A stretch of 64,000 bases of DNA, taken from contig NZ_FOPG01000002.1 of assembly GCF_900113435.1 (NCBI RefSeq), positions 558,001-622,000 on the forward strand, given 5' to 3'. The position numbers were made by a program, and so were the translations under genes. This stretch comes from Sulfitobacter dubius. GTDB taxonomy: Bacteria; Pseudomonadota; Alphaproteobacteria; Rhodobacterales; Rhodobacteraceae. Position 1 is the first letter of the stretch; every line of letters begins with the position of its first letter. This document shows positions 63,327 to 64,000 of the stretch, piece after piece. The notes beneath the pieces are model-generated. The model did not search any database. It was not told where the DNA came from and saw only the letters and a program-made list of their open reading frames with translations.

Positions 63327-64000
63327 CCCTTCCTTCCGCCTTTCTGAATGTTCCATTGGCGCATCGCGCGCTGCATGATCTCGCCGCCGGACGGTCCGAA
63401 AACAGCCGTGTCGCTGTCCGCGCGGCGGTTGAGGCGGGGTTCGGGATTGAGATCGACCTGCAACTTAGCGCCGATGGTAAGGCGATGGTCTTTCACGATT
63501 ATGGGCTGGAGCGGTTGACGGCAGAGCGAGGTGCGTTGCGCCTGCGCGATGCCGAGGCTCTGGCGAAGATCCCCCTCAAAGGCGGCGACGAAGGCATCCC
63601 GACGCTCGAAGAGATCCTTGATCTTGTTGCCGGCCGCGTGCCGCTGCTGGTGGAGTTCAAGGATCAAGATGGCGGTATGGGGCCAGATGTCGGCGCATTA
63701 GAGGCCGCAGCCGCCGGGCCTCTTGCCGCCTATCGCGGCGATCTGGCCGTGATGTCGTTTAACCCGTATTCGGTGCGAGAACTCTCCCGGTTGTTGCCCG
63801 ATGTGCCACGCGGCTTGACCACCAGCGGCTACCGCGCCGATGAATGGCCGCTGCCCACGGCGACCTGCGACCGGCTGCGTGAAATTCCCGACTATGCCGA
63901 CTGTGGCGCCTGTTTCATCAGCCACGAGGCCGATGACCTCAGCCGCCCCCGTGTGGCCGAGTTGAAAGCCGGTGGTGCGGCGGTGCTGTGTTGGACGATT
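63323..64000 (+). CDS. glycerophosphodiester phosphodiesterase, cut by the window end
   Basis: The first 226 residues are visible and still open at 64000. The GDPD motifs are present: AHRALH with the catalytic His, ENS, EIDLQLSADG with metal ligands, and VFHDYGLERLT with the second His. No signal peptide is seen, so it probably acts in the cytosol, releasing glycerol-3-phosphate from glycerophosphodiesters. It starts inside the ridA stop codon (ATGA). Confidence 0.88.
   Translation, partial: MTLPSAFLNVPLAHRALHDLAAGRSENSRVAVRAAVEAGFGIEIDLQLSADGKAMVFHDYGLERLTAERGALRLRDAEALAKIPLKGGDEGIPTLEEILDLVAGRVPLLVEFKDQDGGMGPDVGALEAAAAGPLAAYRGDLAVMSFNPYSVRELSRLLPDVPRGLTTSGYRADEWPLPTATCDRLREIPDYADCGACFISHEADDLSRPRVAELKAGGAAVLCWTI

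Noticed and set aside
1-64000. CRISPR arrays, insertion sequences, prophage genes and rRNA
   Set aside because: No spaced direct repeats, transposase, integrase, phage structural proteins or rRNA sequence were seen on reading both strands.

Overview
This looks like chromosomal DNA of a marine alphaproteobacterium of the Roseobacter group (Rhodobacteraceae), probably Sulfitobacter or a close relative. That rests on G+C-rich codon use, a TRAP transporter, a glcDEF operon, ArsR-ArsC and GT14-DUF5928 fusions, DUF1523 and DUF6525 proteins, and the short intergenic repeat GTATTTRAGAAAGRATGAA. Identifications come from reading motifs and protein character by eye; no database search was run.

Layout. 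1-9050: a tRNA-Arg(CCT) gene, then a divergent sugar-acid/polyol module. An RpiR-type regulator and an IolC-DUF2090 kinase-aldolase fusion face an idonate-type dehydrogenase, a mannitol/fructuronate-type dehydrogenase and a complete TRAP transporter (DctQ, DctM, DctP). 9070-11396: an ECF sigma factor and RskA-like anti-sigma factor divergent from a DUF4394 gene; between them lie two mirror-image promoter-like elements. 11400-15310: a folded intergenic element, a small lipoprotein, an L,D-transpeptidase, an HWE-type histidine kinase, a glutaredoxin-MauE fusion and tRNA-Pro(CGG). 15477-25133: phosphorus acquisition, with pstSCAB-phoU followed by a PhoB-like protein lacking its receiver domain and an ArsR-arsenate reductase fusion; divergently, a phosphonate-type ABC importer (phnD, phnC, two phnE). 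25281-30899: leuC, leuD and leuB on the minus strand with an interposed nuclease and membrane protein. 31157-33931: MscS channel, rsfS with a coupled micro-ORF, rlmH. 34116-38386: glycolate oxidase glcD, glcE, a small membrane protein, glcF. 38436-49900: trypsin-like protease, Hsp20, secreted proteins, ZinT under a Zur-like box, succinate-semialdehyde dehydrogenase, a formamidase-like hydrolase, an Na+/H+ antiporter with a cyclic-nucleotide-type domain, a PepSY protein and a GT14-DUF5928 glycosyltransferase. 50066-64000: sulfotransferase, smpB, a long inverted repeat, sseA, an aromatic aminotransferase, a 7TM histidine kinase, amtB, a class A penicillin-binding protein, a type I secretion ABC/HlyD pair, a RidA protein and a glycerophosphodiesterase cut by the window end.

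How it works together. Much of the window concerns nutrient scavenging at sea: phosphate and phosphonate uptake with protection against arsenate, ammonium, zinc, glycolate and TRAP-imported organic acids, alongside envelope maintenance (L,D-transpeptidase, PBP, MscS, Hsp20). The observations most worth checking are the mirrored GAAGACAC-N15-GGATGCA elements at the sigma factor locus, the receiver-less PhoB coupled to phoU, the ArsR-ArsC fusion beside pst, the uncertain substrate of the tRNA-adjacent module (with a Gln at a normally His catalytic position), the micro-ORF before rsfS and two structured intergenic elements.
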